DNA from: Pseudomonadota bacterium
GTDB lineage: Bacteria; Pseudomonadota; Alphaproteobacteria; Acetobacterales; Acetobacteraceae
Direction: 5' to 3'
Assembly: GCA_018240405.1 (NCBI GenBank)
Contig: JAFEFW010000627.1
Coordinates: 16,094-80,093 of the forward strand
DNA: 64,000 nt
Position numbers and translations under genes: made by a program. Within the stretch, counting starts at the first letter, position 1. Each line of letters opens with the position of its first letter. Under the pieces are notes generated by a model. It was given only the letters and a program-made list of their open reading frames with translations. It did no database searches and was not told where the DNA came from. This document shows positions 42,733 to 51,670 of the stretch, piece after piece.

Positions 42733-43094
42733 GTGCCGATGCCGCTATCCAGGACCTGTGCGCGGCGATCGGCGTTGCGCCCCGGGAGCTGCCGCTGGTC
42801 CTGCGTTTTGAACGTTCCGGCGACCTGCACATCGAACGTCGTGGCGATGCTATCGTGGTGTATCTCGCCCGCCACGTGCCACTCTATCGTCATGGCGTTG
42901 CAGCCGCGGCACTACAGGCAGTCCACCCCGACCGCCGGTTGCCCTACGTGGTCAAGGCGGCGTTCCACGGCGACGAGACACTGATCCTTCTCGCTCGCAT
43001 GCGGGAGCAGGACGTTGACCTGCCGGCCCTGGACGCGATCACACGGCTGCTGACCCGGTTGGCCGACGAAGCCGAAACCGCGGGTGCCGCATGA
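42729..43094 (+). CDS. SycN-like T3SS chaperone
   Basis: This 121-residue CesT/SycN-like protein has LCAAIGVAPRELPLVLRFE, strands DLHIERRGDAIVVYLARHV and PYVVKAAFHGDETLILLARM, and a C-terminal helix LDAITRLLTRLADEAE. In Yersinia SycN with YscB binds the YopN gatekeeper. Here the gene directly follows sctW with ATGA overlap, so SctW is the likely client. Confidence 0.78.
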   Translation: MSADAAIQDLCAAIGVAPRELPLVLRFERSGDLHIERRGDAIVVYLARHVPLYRHGVAAAALQAVHPDRRLPYVVKAAFHGDETLILLARMREQDVDLPALDAITRLLTRLADEAETAGAA

Positions 43095-43123
43095 CAAATC
43101 CATTTCGGATCGACTGAGCATTA

Positions 43124-43515
43124 TGGCACGAATCGGCAACGAATCCCTGCTGCGTTTCGACACCGGTATCAGCACCGTGCGCCGGGCCGAGGAACTGCCA
43201 CGCCTGCCAGATGAGGGTGTGGCTCCGGCGGTTGAATCCCGGCCAGTGCAGTTGCTGGACGCGCTGTATGACATGCCGACCTTCGATGACCGCCTGCTGG
43301 CGGCGGCGGCGCCGGAGATTACCGATCGCGGCGTGTTGGATCCCGGGATCTATGCCGCCGCCCTGCGCGACGGCCGTGACCTGCTTGCCGCATTGGCAGA
43401 TCGTGGCCCGGAGGGCGACGGCGCCGTGTTCGCCGCTGCCCGCGACGTGATGGACGCGGCGGAAGACCTGCGCGCCATCCTCGACACCGCCACCCGCCTT
43501 CTCATGCGGGCATGA
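43124..43515 (+). CDS. sctX: T3SS protein SctX (YscX-like)
   Basis: This 130-residue protein has start ATG 43124. Its pattern parallels YscX: a variable N-terminus, LPRLPDEGVAPAVESRPVQL (Pro-rich centre), LLDALYDMPTFDDRLL, and a C-terminal helix AAEDLRAILDTATRLLMRA. YscX is an early secreted component that, with YscY, binds SctV in Ysc systems. Identity rests on the pattern plus the exact sctW-sycN-X-Y-V order. The stop overlaps sctY (ATGA). Confidence 0.75.
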
Positions 43516-43898
43516 GCGACACCGCGGATCTCATCGTGCCACCGCGCACGCGCGACGCACTGGCGGTCCTGGCCTACATCTTTCTGCAGTTCGACAGAGC
43601 CGCCGATGCCGCAGCGCTGCTGGCCGCGCTGGCGCGCCTTGATGTCGATGCCTCCTGGGCGAGTACCACGCGATGTCTGGCGCTGGTCATGGCCGGGCAG
43701 GACGAAGCGGCGCTGCAGGAGGCCGGCGTGCTGCTTGACACGCCACTGGAGGACTCCCGCCGCGGCCACCTGTTGCGTATCATGGCACGCGCCTGCTGGA
43801 ATCTCGGGCGCAGCGACGAGGCACGGCAACACCAGGAAGCCGCCAAGGCCGTGCTTGCGGCGATGGTGATGCGGGATCGTGAGGCGCTGCACCCATGA
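43512..43898 (+). CDS. sctY: SctX chaperone SctY (YscY-like TPR protein)
   Basis: This 128-residue TPR-type helical protein (ALAVLAYIFLQFDRAADAAA, TRCLALVMAGQDEAALQEAG, RIMARACWNLGRSDEARQHQ) matches the size and fold of YscY, which binds YscX. The start overlaps sctX and the stop overlaps sctV, both ATGA. Confidence 0.78.
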   Translation: MSDTADLIVPPRTRDALAVLAYIFLQFDRAADAAALLAALARLDVDASWASTTRCLALVMAGQDEAALQEAGVLLDTPLEDSRRGHLLRIMARACWNLGRSDEARQHQEAAKAVLAAMVMRDREALHP

Positions 43899-45997
43899 TG
43901 GGGCAATTGCGCAAGGTTCTCGCGTTACTGGCGGGCCGGAACGACCTGGTCCTGGCGGTTCTGTTGATCGCGATCATCTTCATGATGATCCTGCCGTTGC
44001 CGACTCACCTGCTGGAATTTCTGCAGGCACTAAACCTCGGCATTTCCTCAATTCTGCTAATGGTGGCGGTCTACATCAAGTCGCCGCTGTCCTTCGTTTC
44101 CTTTCCATCGCTGCTGCTGCTGACGACGCTGTTCCGGCTGGCGCTGACCATCGCGGCAACCCGGCTGATCCTGATCGACGGCTATGCCGGGGCCATTATC
44201 GAGACCTTTGGCAACTTCGTTGTTGCGGGCAATCTGGTTGTCGGTGCCGTGATCTTCCTGATCATTACCATCGTCCAGTTCATCGTCATTACCAAGGGAT
44301 CGGAGCGCGTCGCCGAGGTGGCGGCCCGGTTCTCGCTGGATGCCATGCCGGGCAAGCAGATGAGTATCGACGGCGATATGCGCGCCGGCACGATCGACCT
44401 GGACGAAGCACGCCGCCGCCGGAGTATGGTGGAGCGGGAGAGCCAACTGTATGGCGCCATGGATGGCGCCATGAAGTTCGTGAAGGGCGACGCGATCGCC
44501 GGGCTGATCTGCATCGCTGTCAACATCATGGGCGGCATCGCCATTGGCACATTCCAGCGCGGCATGTCGCTGGCGGAGGCGGGCCACGTTTACTCGATCC
44601 TGACCATCGGCGACGGACTGGTCGGGCAGATCCCGGCGCTGTTCGTGTCGATCACCGCCGGCTTCATCGTAACCCGTGTCAGCAGCGAGGAAACCGGATC
44701 CAACCTGGGCGACGAAATCGGCGGCGAAGTTACCGCCCAGCCGAAGGCGCTGATGGTCGGCTCGATCATCATGGTCATCTTTGCCTTGATCCCCGGCTTC
44801 CCCACCACCGCCTTTCTGATACTGGCAGCCGCAGCGGGCGGCGGGGGCTACCTGATGCACCGTGCCCGCACGCGTCCGGCGGAACCGGCCGATCCCTACG
44901 CGGCGGCCGGGGTACCGGCGGTGGTGTCCTCCGCGGGCGCGCCGCCGGCGCGCCGCCCCGCTTCCGGTGATGCCGACGAGTTCTCCCTGACCGTGCCGCT
45001 GATGGTGGATGTCGGCAGTGACATTCAGACGTTGATCCGGCCGGACGTGCTGAACGAGGAACTCGCTGCCGTGCGGCGGGCGCTCTACTACGACCTGGGC
45101 GTTCCGTTCCCCGGCATCAGCCTGCGGCTGAACGATCAGACAAAAGGCGGCGCCTACAGCATCCTGATCCAGGAAGTGCCCTGCGGCGAAGGGCAGTTGC
45201 TCGCTCAATACGTGTTGGCGCGCGACAAACCGGAGAACCTTGATCTTGTCGGCATACCCTACATCAAGGAAAAGCCCTTCCTGCCACGCATCGAAACATT
45301 ATGGGTAGGCGCTGCGCATCGTGACACGATGCGCAGCGCGTCGATCCCGTTCATGGAGCCGGTACAGGTCCTCAGCTACCACATTGCGCATATCCTGCGA
45401 CGCTACGCCGACGAGTTCATCGGCATCCAGGAAGCACGCTTCCTGCTATCGCGCATGGAGGACCGGTTCCCCGAGCTGGTGAAGGAAGTGCAGCGCATCG
45501 TGCCGCTGCAGAAGACCGCGGAGGTCTTCCAGCGCCTGGTGTCCGAAGGCGTCTCCGTGCGGAACATGCGGACGATCCTGACTGCACTGATCGACTGGGG
45601 GCAGAAGGAGAAGGACACCGTCCTGCTGACGGAGCATGTTCGCGGCTCCTTGAAGCGGCAAATCTGCTACAGTTACTCCAGCGGCATGAACATCCTGCCG
45701 GCCTATGTGCTGACGCCGGAACTGGAGGACACAATCCGCAATGCCATCCGCCAGACCTCGGCCGGCAGCTATCTGACACTGGATCCGCGCACGACCAAGC
45801 AGATCGTCGACAATCTTCGTAAGTCGATGGGCGACGTCACCCGGCAAGCGCGCAAGCCGGTGCTGCTGACGTCGATGGATATCCGCCGCTATACGCGTAA
45901 GATCATCGAGGCGGAGTTCCAGGATCTGCCGGTCCTGTCGTATCAGGAACTGACGACAGAGATCGCCGTGCAACCGCTGGCCAAGGTTTCGCTGTAA
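43895..45997 (+). CDS. sctV: T3SS major export gate protein SctV
   Basis: This 700-residue FlhA/LcrD-family protein forms the nonameric ring under the export gate. The N-terminal half has about eight transmembrane helices with conserved SFVSFPSLLLLTTLFRLALT, ATRLILIDGYAGAIIETFG, and VQFIVITKGSERVAEVAARF with the cytoplasmic FHIPEP-type loop SLDAMPGKQMSIDGDMRAG. The C-terminal cytoplasmic domain contains LRRYADEFIGIQEARFLLSR-type segments and ends LSYQELTTEIAVQPLAKVSL. Full-length. A 15-base-arm palindrome sits in the coding sequence at 45309-45339. Confidence 0.98.
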   Translation: MMGQLRKVLALLAGRNDLVLAVLLIAIIFMMILPLPTHLLEFLQALNLGISSILLMVAVYIKSPLSFVSFPSLLLLTTLFRLALTIAATRLILIDGYAGAIIETFGNFVVAGNLVVGAVIFLIITIVQFIVITKGSERVAEVAARFSLDAMPGKQMSIDGDMRAGTIDLDEARRRRSMVERESQLYGAMDGAMKFVKGDAIAGLICIAVNIMGGIAIGTFQRGMSLAEAGHVYSILTIGDGLVGQIPALFVSITAGFIVTRVSSEETGSNLGDEIGGEVTAQPKALMVGSIIMVIFALIPGFPTTAFLILAAAAGGGGYLMHRARTRPAEPADPYAAAGVPAVVSSAGAPPARRPASGDADEFSLTVPLMVDVGSDIQTLIRPDVLNEELAAVRRALYYDLGVPFPGISLRLNDQTKGGAYSILIQEVPCGEGQLLAQYVLARDKPENLDLVGIPYIKEKPFLPRIETLWVGAAHRDTMRSASIPFMEPVQVLSYHIAHILRRYADEFIGIQEARFLLSRMEDRFPELVKEVQRIVPLQKTAEVFQRLVSEGVSVRNMRTILTALIDWGQKEKDTVLLTEHVRGSLKRQICYSYSSGMNILPAYVLTPELEDTIRNAIRQTSAGSYLTLDPRTTKQIVDNLRKSMGDVTRQARKPVLLTSMDIRRYTRKIIEAEFQDLPVLSYQELTTEIAVQPLAKVSL

Positions 45998-47424
45998 TGG
46001 CTGACCAGATCGTCAGTGCTGCCGAACCCAACAAGGCCGCGGAAGCGCGACCGATGCTGCGGGTTGTGCTGGGTGCCAATCAAGGTGCCGAGGTGCCGCT
46101 CAGCGATGGCGACTGGCTGATCGGCACGGCGGCTGATTCCGACCTTACCTTTGCGGAACCAGCGCTGGCTGACGCCCATGTGCGCATCAGCGTTCGCGGC
46201 AGCGCGTGCCATATCGCGGCGCTGGCGGCGGGCGTACGGCTCGGAGCGGACCTCCTTGCCCCCGGTGACGAGCGTAGCCTGCCCGCCCTGCAACCTGTTT
46301 CAATTGGCGCCACCGTCTTTGCGATTGGCCCGGGCGCTGCCGACTGGGGCGACGTTGGCGCCGCAGCCGCAGCCGCGGCAATGGCCAATGCGACTGTCCT
46401 CGTGCCTGACGCACAAATACCCGAACCGGTAGCGACGCCGGAGGCCGCAACCGCTGACACAGTGGCACCGGACCTTGCGGCGCAAGGGACGCCACCTCCG
46501 CCGGCACCTGGCGTTGTGGCCGTCCGCTGGCGTCCGGCACTGCTCTACGGCATGATCGCGGGTCTTGCGTGCGTGGGACTGCTGGCCGCCAGCCCGTTGC
46601 TCCGGCGCCCGCTGCCACAACAGCCGCCATCCGCCGACACCGACGTGGCTGGCAAGGTGCGCGCCGTTCTGGACAAGCTGCATTTGCAGGACGCCACCGT
46701 CGGCACGGCGAATGGGCGCGTGCAGATCAGCGGACATGCCGAGACCACGGAGCAGATCGACGCGCTGAATGTCGCGCTACGCGCCATCCGGATCGACGCC
46801 GACATGCAACTGGTTGCCGCATCCGCGCTGACCGAGATGACGGGTACGGTGCTGCGCGCGTTCGGAATCGAGGCCTCGGCCTATCCCGACGGACCGGGCC
46901 GTGTCCGCCTGACCGGTTACGCCGCCAGCACAACCCGCTTGAACGATGCGCTGCAGCGCTTGAAGGCTGATGTGGCCGGCCTGCGCGAGATCAACGACCG
47001 CGTGGTGACGCCCGAGCGCGCCGCCGACACCCTTAAACGCAATCTGGCAAATGCCGGGTTGGCAGACACGATCAAGGTCGCGCTCTCGCCGCGCAGCATC
47101 CAGGTCACCGGATTCGTGGACCAGCCTCGCTTGGCGCGTTGGTCAGACATCGCAGAGGCGTTCCGCAAAGACTATGGCGACCAGGTCAGCCTGGACACCA
47201 AACTGGTGACGCTGACCGGCGCGATCCCTCGAGGCGTGCGGCTCGGCGTCGATCCCTTCCTCATGCTGGCGGACGGGAGCAGGTTGCGCCTGGGCGACAT
47301 GTTGGGCACGTCCGGTCGGATTATCGCAATCCAGGCTGATCGGGTGCGGGTCAGGACCGAATCCGGCGATGCCGACCTGCCCTTTGCCCAACCACCAAAC
47401 TGGATTGTGGAGGACAAGCCGTGA
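45997..47424 (+). CDS. sctD: T3SS inner-membrane ring protein SctD
   Basis: This 475-residue bitopic protein has an N-terminal cytoplasmic FHA-like domain (LRVVLGANQGAEVPLSDGDW, GTAADSDLTF, ADAHVRISVRG) facing the sorting platform. A Pro/Ala linker, a transmembrane helix (~184-203, LLYGMIAGLACVGLLAAS), and periplasmic BON-like ring domains follow (GRVQISGHAETTEQIDALNV, GRVRLTGYAASTTRLNDALQ, SIQVTGFVDQ). Its ATG shares bases with the sctV TAA. It forms the outer concentric ring with SctJ inside. Confidence 0.93.
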   Translation: MADQIVSAAEPNKAAEARPMLRVVLGANQGAEVPLSDGDWLIGTAADSDLTFAEPALADAHVRISVRGSACHIAALAAGVRLGADLLAPGDERSLPALQPVSIGATVFAIGPGAADWGDVGAAAAAAAMANATVLVPDAQIPEPVATPEAATADTVAPDLAAQGTPPPPAPGVVAVRWRPALLYGMIAGLACVGLLAASPLLRRPLPQQPPSADTDVAGKVRAVLDKLHLQDATVGTANGRVQISGHAETTEQIDALNVALRAIRIDADMQLVAASALTEMTGTVLRAFGIEASAYPDGPGRVRLTGYAASTTRLNDALQRLKADVAGLREINDRVVTPERAADTLKRNLANAGLADTIKVALSPRSIQVTGFVDQPRLARWSDIAEAFRKDYGDQVSLDTKLVTLTGAIPRGVRLGVDPFLMLADGSRLRLGDMLGTSGRIIAIQADRVRVRTESGDADLPFAQPPNWIVEDKP

Positions 47425-47654
47425 GCGGAACAGTTACGCCATTCGACATCCAGCTCCGTCTCGCCGCCGACGCTGATGGTACTGCTCGACAGGCACTCGA
47501 AGAAGAGCTTGCCGCGCTGCAGCAGACGTTGCGCCACCGGCTGGATGCTGGCCTGCCGCCCGATGAGTTCCGCCGGACGACGTCGCTGCTTGATGGCGTC
47601 GTTGCGGCATCAGAAACCGTTGCGCTGGTATGGCGCGCATACCATAAGCGTTGA
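47421..47654 (+). CDS. YscE/EscE-like needle co-chaperone
   Basis: This 77-residue helical hairpin protein has a GTG start overlapping the sctD stop (GTGA). LAADADGTARQALEEELAAL, LRHRLDAGLPPDEFRRTTSL and DGVVAASETVALVWRAYHK fit small YscE/SsaE/EscE proteins, which pair with a YscG-type TPR protein to keep the needle subunit monomeric. It precedes sctF, its presumed client. The partner is encoded at 23632. Confidence 0.75.
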   Translation: MSGTVTPFDIQLRLAADADGTARQALEEELAALQQTLRHRLDAGLPPDEFRRTTSLLDGVVAASETVALVWRAYHKR

Positions 47655-47680
47655 CCAAACGTCGCCAGAGGAGAATTCGA

Positions 47681-47911
47681 ATGTCCGGCGTCAACATGAC
47701 AGGTATCGGCACTTCGCTGAGTCGCAACACGGATTCCGCGGCCAGCGCCGTGACGACGCGCATGACGGGTGATTTTGATTCGACGAACCCCACCCACATG
47801 ATGGACGCAATGCGGTTGATGAATAACTGGTCGCTGGCGGTGAATCTCGAATCCTCCATTACGAAGCTGATCTGCGACACGCTGAAGGGAGTCGTGCAAA
47901 AGATCGGCTGA
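47681..47911 (+). CDS. sctF: T3SS needle subunit SctF
   Basis: This 76-residue YscF/PrgI-family protein has ATG 47681 behind AGGAGAA. The second half carries the family signature: NPTHMMDAMRLMNNWSLAVN (helix-turn with conserved Trp-Ser), then LESSITKLICDTLKGVVQKI ending IG. The N-terminus is Ser/Thr-rich as usual. It polymerises into the helical needle. Confidence 0.93.
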   Translation: MSGVNMTGIGTSLSRNTDSAASAVTTRMTGDFDSTNPTHMMDAMRLMNNWSLAVNLESSITKLICDTLKGVVQKIG

Positions 47912-47922
47912 ACGGCAGCGCC

Positions 47923-48291
47923 GTGGACGCCAGCCAACAGATGATGCGTCCGGGGCCCGGCAAGAGGTGTCGCACGGCATTCGACCCGCATCGACTACGC
48001 ACCACCATTCTGCCGGCCATTACTGGATCTTGGCTGTTGCTGGCCGGCTGTGCGCAAACGAGCCAAACCTTTCTGGCGGATGGCCAGCCAGTCGTGCGTG
48101 TGACCTGCGCCGCTGCAATTGGCGGCGCCACAGCGTGTTTCGCCAAGGCCGGCGATCTTTGCGGACCGCAGGGGTACGATCTTTTCGAATGGAGTGGGCG
48201 GCCGTGGACGCGACCATACCCGTCCCCGACTACTCTGGAGGGCGACCCTGCATTCGCCAGCACGGGGTTGCTGGTCGCCTGTCAACGCTGA
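47923..48291 (+). CDS. Small lipoprotein after the needle gene
   Basis: This ~120-residue protein has a lipoprotein signal (ILPAITGSWLLLAGC, lipobox LAGC). The mature part has four more Cys residues (VTCAAAIGGATACFAKAGDLC and a final ACQR), so disulfides are likely. The start is uncertain: GTG 47923 or ATG 47941/47944, none with a good ribosome site. It could be a pilotin for the lipidated secretin or another basal-body accessory, but no family match supports this. Confidence 0.6.
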   Translation: MDASQQMMRPGPGKRCRTAFDPHRLRTTILPAITGSWLLLAGCAQTSQTFLADGQPVVRVTCAAAIGGATACFAKAGDLCGPQGYDLFEWSGRPWTRPYPSPTTLEGDPAFASTGLLVACQR

Positions 48292-48711
48292 CTGCGACGG
48301 CAAGTACGGTCGGTTCTTGATGAGTGATCGCCTAATGTGAAGTGTGCTGCTTGGCGCATCGGTCGGACGGCGGTGCGGCGGAGCGCGACTATAGCGGTCC
48401 TTTGGCGGAAGCTGTTGGCTGGTTACGCCGGATCGGGCCGGAATTTCCTTCCGGAACCGGATTCTCTCTGAGCCTGCTGGCGTGCGGGACTTGGTGCGGG
48501 CGCACGTTCGTTAGGAAGATCAAGAAGCTTGTGGCTGCTGACGGTGGCGGAGTTTGCATACCGTTTGCTGGGCCGGTTTTTGCAGCGGCACGGGGCTGGG
48601 GTGACCGGCGGGCGCGCAAAGCAGTTCGTCGAGATTGCGAATTGCATCAAACAACCAGATCATGCGCCGAGCGTTTCATGCCTCGTCTGTAATTGGCGGG
48701 GGATCGCGCAC
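48292..48711. other. Intergenic region before the lytic transglycosylase
   Basis: This 420-base stretch has no recognisable gene. A plus-strand frame at 48342-48692 is Cys/Trp/Arg-rich, lacks a ribosome site and is in a different frame from the transglycosylase. The transglycosylase frame is itself open back to 48529 but has no signal-peptide-like sequence until after GTG 48712. Confidence 0.45.
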
Positions 48712-49764
48712 GTGCCGAGGGAACCGCGATCAGCGCGGAGCCTATCCGCCTGGCTCCGTACAGCCGCCCTGGCCGCGACGGTGTCCATGGTTCTGCCGTT
48801 GGATGCGTCGGCAGACGGTAAGCGTCAACACGCTGGCGCCGCGAAAACGAGCGTCGTGCGTCATCCGAGCAAACACGAACGGGTAACTCAGACGTATCCA
48901 AAACGGCGGTCGCACGGAAAGACGGCACATCGCCTGCCGTCGCCTCCCGCCCCGTCGGGGATCAGACGAGATGACCCGCTGGCTCCACCATGGGTCGTCA
49001 AAGCCGTTGCGCCGCAGGCGACTGCAGTTGGTCTGGCGCCTTCCTTGCTGCTGGCTGTCGCTTGGCGGGAAAGCGGCTTCTCGACCACCGCCGCCCCCGG
49101 CAACGGCTCGACAGCGTCCGGCATGTTCCAGTTCACCGAAGATGCGTGGCTTGATGCGATACGGATCTATGGCGCGAAGCATGGGCTGGCCGGCTACGCC
49201 AATTTGCTCAGGCTTGAGGACAGCGGGACCTCCGCCGTCAGCGACCGCGCCCGTCGTCGTGTTCTCGATCTGCGCCGTGGCGTGGGCGTTTCAGCAGCTA
49301 TGGCTGCCGAGACGATGGCTGGCGAACGCGGCGAACTGGAGGACGACCTTGGACGTCCCACCCGGCCGGCGGACCTGTATTTTCGCCACCTCCTAGGCCC
49401 GGCAGGCAGCAGGCGCTTCCTGCCGGCGGTTGCTGCAACACCCTCGGTCTCCAGTGAGGAATACTTGGGACGGATCGCGCGTGGGAATCCGATCATCTTC
49501 TATCGCGACGGCAAGCCGCTCTCGCTCGGCGAAGCCTATGCCAATGTAGCGGCGATGCTCGACGAGCGGATGATCATGTATGGTGATCAGGTAAGGCAGC
49601 ATCACGTCACGTCAAAGGCGGCGGGGAACAGTAAGCCGCCAGAACGTAACAAGAAGGCAATGACACGTCGGCACGAGGCCCCGCTATCCCTCAAAGCGCA
49701 GGGCCGGACCGAAACACTGGTGCACAATGCCAAGACCGGACCCCGCCGCAAGGCATTGCGATAG
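48712..49764 (+). CDS. T3SS-associated lytic transglycosylase
   Basis: This 350-residue periplasmic SLT-type muramidase would open peptidoglycan for basal-body assembly. GTG 48712 is preceded by GGGGGA and followed by a credible signal peptide (SLSAWLRTAALAATVSMVLP, cleavage near DASA). Its catalytic domain contains APSLLLAVAWRESGFS with the catalytic Glu of the RES motif and GSTASGMFQFTEDAWLDAIR. A basic, Lys/Arg-rich C-terminus (KRKAMTRR-like, ending PRRKALR) follows. Genes of this type commonly border T3SS loci. Confidence 0.85.
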   Translation: MPREPRSARSLSAWLRTAALAATVSMVLPLDASADGKRQHAGAAKTSVVRHPSKHERVTQTYPKRRSHGKTAHRLPSPPAPSGIRRDDPLAPPWVVKAVAPQATAVGLAPSLLLAVAWRESGFSTTAAPGNGSTASGMFQFTEDAWLDAIRIYGAKHGLAGYANLLRLEDSGTSAVSDRARRRVLDLRRGVGVSAAMAAETMAGERGELEDDLGRPTRPADLYFRHLLGPAGSRRFLPAVAATPSVSSEEYLGRIARGNPIIFYRDGKPLSLGEAYANVAAMLDERMIMYGDQVRQHHVTSKAAGNSKPPERNKKAMTRRHEAPLSLKAQGRTETLVHNAKTGPRRKALR

Positions 49765-49822
49765 GACAGCTAACCGGACGTGGCGCATTATTGCCCATAC
49801 TCGCTGACACACGTCCTGATAA

Positions 49823-50011
49823 GCCCTGCCACTGCTGGCCGGCAGCGTCGGCGCCCCCGCGATACGCCGGATCGCGGCGCGTCTGGAGGCCGCCGCCGAA
49901 CGCGGCAATCTGAGCAAAGCGGCGCCGTTGGTCGAGGCGTTACGCGAAGCCGGCGACGCAGGACTAACCGCTCTTGAACCGTCGACCGGAAGCGCTCGAT
50001 CCTCGCCATGA
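49823..50011 (+). pseudogene. Histidine-phosphotransfer (Hpt) domain fragment
   Basis: A plus frame between TAA (49820-49822) and TGA (50009-50011) encodes SVGAPAIRRIAARLEAAAER and LSKAAPLVEALREAGDAGLT. This is the typical final part of an Hpt domain (after the phospho-His helix, as in hybrid histidine kinases of the BarA/ArcB kind). The phospho-accepting HxLKGS segment and everything upstream are missing. I read it as the tail of a deleted hybrid kinase. The rest of the 49765-50159 gap shows nothing else. Confidence 0.4.
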
Positions 50012-50159
50012 ACGACCGCTATTGCGCATTGTACATGGCCACCCCGCATGGAGTTCATGCCGGCGTGTGCATTGACCGCGCAGCCTTGCCTGGTCTCCGC
50101 AACGAAATGTGATTGTCAGCGGACTGCACCCGTCAGCCGCGGTCCCAATCTGACGGCCA

Positions 50160-51326
50160 ATGCCGGGTCGGCTGCGCAAAACATTTCTCCTGATGCCGGG
50201 TGCCGGGACGCTGCCCAGGTTCCTGGCCCTTTATGGCGCCCTGTTCCTGGCGTTTGGCGTCTCATCGCCGTTCCTCGCCGCCTTTCTGTCCGAGAAGGGC
50301 ATGTCCTCCGAGGCCATTGGCCTTGCGCTCGCCGCCGGAACGGCGATCCGCATCGTGTCCGGGCCGGCAGGAGGGCGAGCGGCTGACGTGCTGCGTGCGC
50401 CACGGGCCGTCCTCGTTGCCTTGGCTGGGTGCGCCGCGGTCGTCGCATGCCTCTACATCCCCGCCAATGGCGCATTTCCGCTGGTCCTCGTCAGTGTCAT
50501 ACATGCCGCGGCTCTGGCGCCCCTCGTTCCACTAGCGGACGCTTTGACACTTGCGGCGATCCGCACCGACCACGTCCGCTACGGCTGGGTACGAGGTGGC
50601 GGATCGGCCGCGTTCATCCTTGGCACGGTTGTCGCGGGCAGTGTGGTGGCTATACAGGGCCTCACAAGCATCATCTGGCTGAACGCCGGGCTGATGGGGA
50701 TCGCGGCCTGCTGCGCCACCGCCGTGCCGGATCGGATCAGCAACCCAGATCCCAGGGCCGCACCCGCTGGCGGGCTCCGCGCCTTGTTCGGTATGGCTAC
50801 TTATCGGCGTATCATCCTGGCCGCAGCGCTCATCCAGGGTAGCCACGCACTCCATGACGGGTTTGCAGTCATCAACTGGACACAGGCTGGCATCGGCAGT
50901 GCAACAGCGGGTGCGCTGTGGTCGCTTTCGGTTGCCGCAGAGGTCGCGGTCTTCCTCTTGCTGGGCCGCGTCCTCATTGACCGCCTGACACCGGCTGGAG
51001 CCTGCGCACTCTCTGCCGTGGCGGGTATTTTGCGATGGGGGCTGCTTGCACAGTCAGCGTCTGTCTGGGCCATTGCCGTGGCCGAACCGCTGCACGGTCT
51101 CACGTTTGCGCTGCAGCACCTCGTGAGCGTGCGGCTGATCGCGGCCAGCGTGCCGGCGCATCTCGCCGCTACGGCGCAGGCCGTCTATGGCACTGTTGCC
51201 ATCGGTTCGGCATACGCAACGTTGATGCTTGCCTCGGGGTGGCTCTACGCCCAGTTCGGTGCGCATGGCTTCTGGGTCATGGCTGGCCTATGTGCTGCTG
51301 CATTGCCTTTCGCAGCACGGCTGTAA
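50160..51326 (+). CDS. MFS permease (phenylpropionate/nucleoside-like subgroup)
   Basis: This 388-residue protein has about twelve hydrophobic segments. The N-terminus LARFLALYGALFLAFG-like (PRFLALYGALFLAFGVSSPF), the loop KGMSSEAIGLALAAGTAIRI and GPAGGRAADVLRAPRAVL, and RYGWVRGGGSAAFILGTVVA resemble the MFS_1-like family of HcaT/YcaD-type permeases, in which R-x-WGSxGF-type motifs occur at the same place. ATG 50160 is taken; ATG 50193 is also possible. Substrate unknown. It is not obviously linked to the T3SS. Confidence 0.8.
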   Translation: MPGRLRKTFLLMPGAGTLPRFLALYGALFLAFGVSSPFLAAFLSEKGMSSEAIGLALAAGTAIRIVSGPAGGRAADVLRAPRAVLVALAGCAAVVACLYIPANGAFPLVLVSVIHAAALAPLVPLADALTLAAIRTDHVRYGWVRGGGSAAFILGTVVAGSVVAIQGLTSIIWLNAGLMGIAACCATAVPDRISNPDPRAAPAGGLRALFGMATYRRIILAAALIQGSHALHDGFAVINWTQAGIGSATAGALWSLSVAAEVAVFLLLGRVLIDRLTPAGACALSAVAGILRWGLLAQSASVWAIAVAEPLHGLTFALQHLVSVRLIAASVPAHLAATAQAVYGTVAIGSAYATLMLASGWLYAQFGAHGFWVMAGLCAAALPFAARL

Positions 51327-51670
51327 TCCCCCGAACAGAGTACTGCGAACCGATCGTTCAAAGGCCTCAGGACTTCGTCCGCCAGCCCGTGAATTCCACA
51401 CAGCGCGGAGTTCCACAGAATTCTGCTGCGGAATCGGACGGAACTAACGAACCTAACCCCGTTGGTTATTATCAGGTCTCTCTCATCGAGGTTATCAACC
51501 TGGAACACAACCGAACCCGATGCACTCGTGTCGCGGCGAGGAATGCTTCAGTTGCCCGTATAGCGTGAAGCGTAGAAGCCACTTCGGACGCTGCGCACAT
51601 CGTGCATGCACTATTGCAGAGGCGCGAATTGTGTGGGAGTGATATAGTTTAAGAAGCGCGGAGAAGCGTC
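51327..51670. other. Intergenic region before the FadL-like gene
   Basis: There are about 345 bases of moderately lower GC with no coding signal. A run GTGATATAGTTTAAG at about 51640 could hold a -10 element, but no matching -35 at the right distance was found. GGAG precedes ATG 51671. Confidence 0.4.

Noticed and set aside
48342-48692. A 116-residue frame between the lipoprotein and the transglycosylase.
   Set aside because: No ribosome site, odd composition (Cys/Trp/Arg), and overlap with another open frame. No support for translation.
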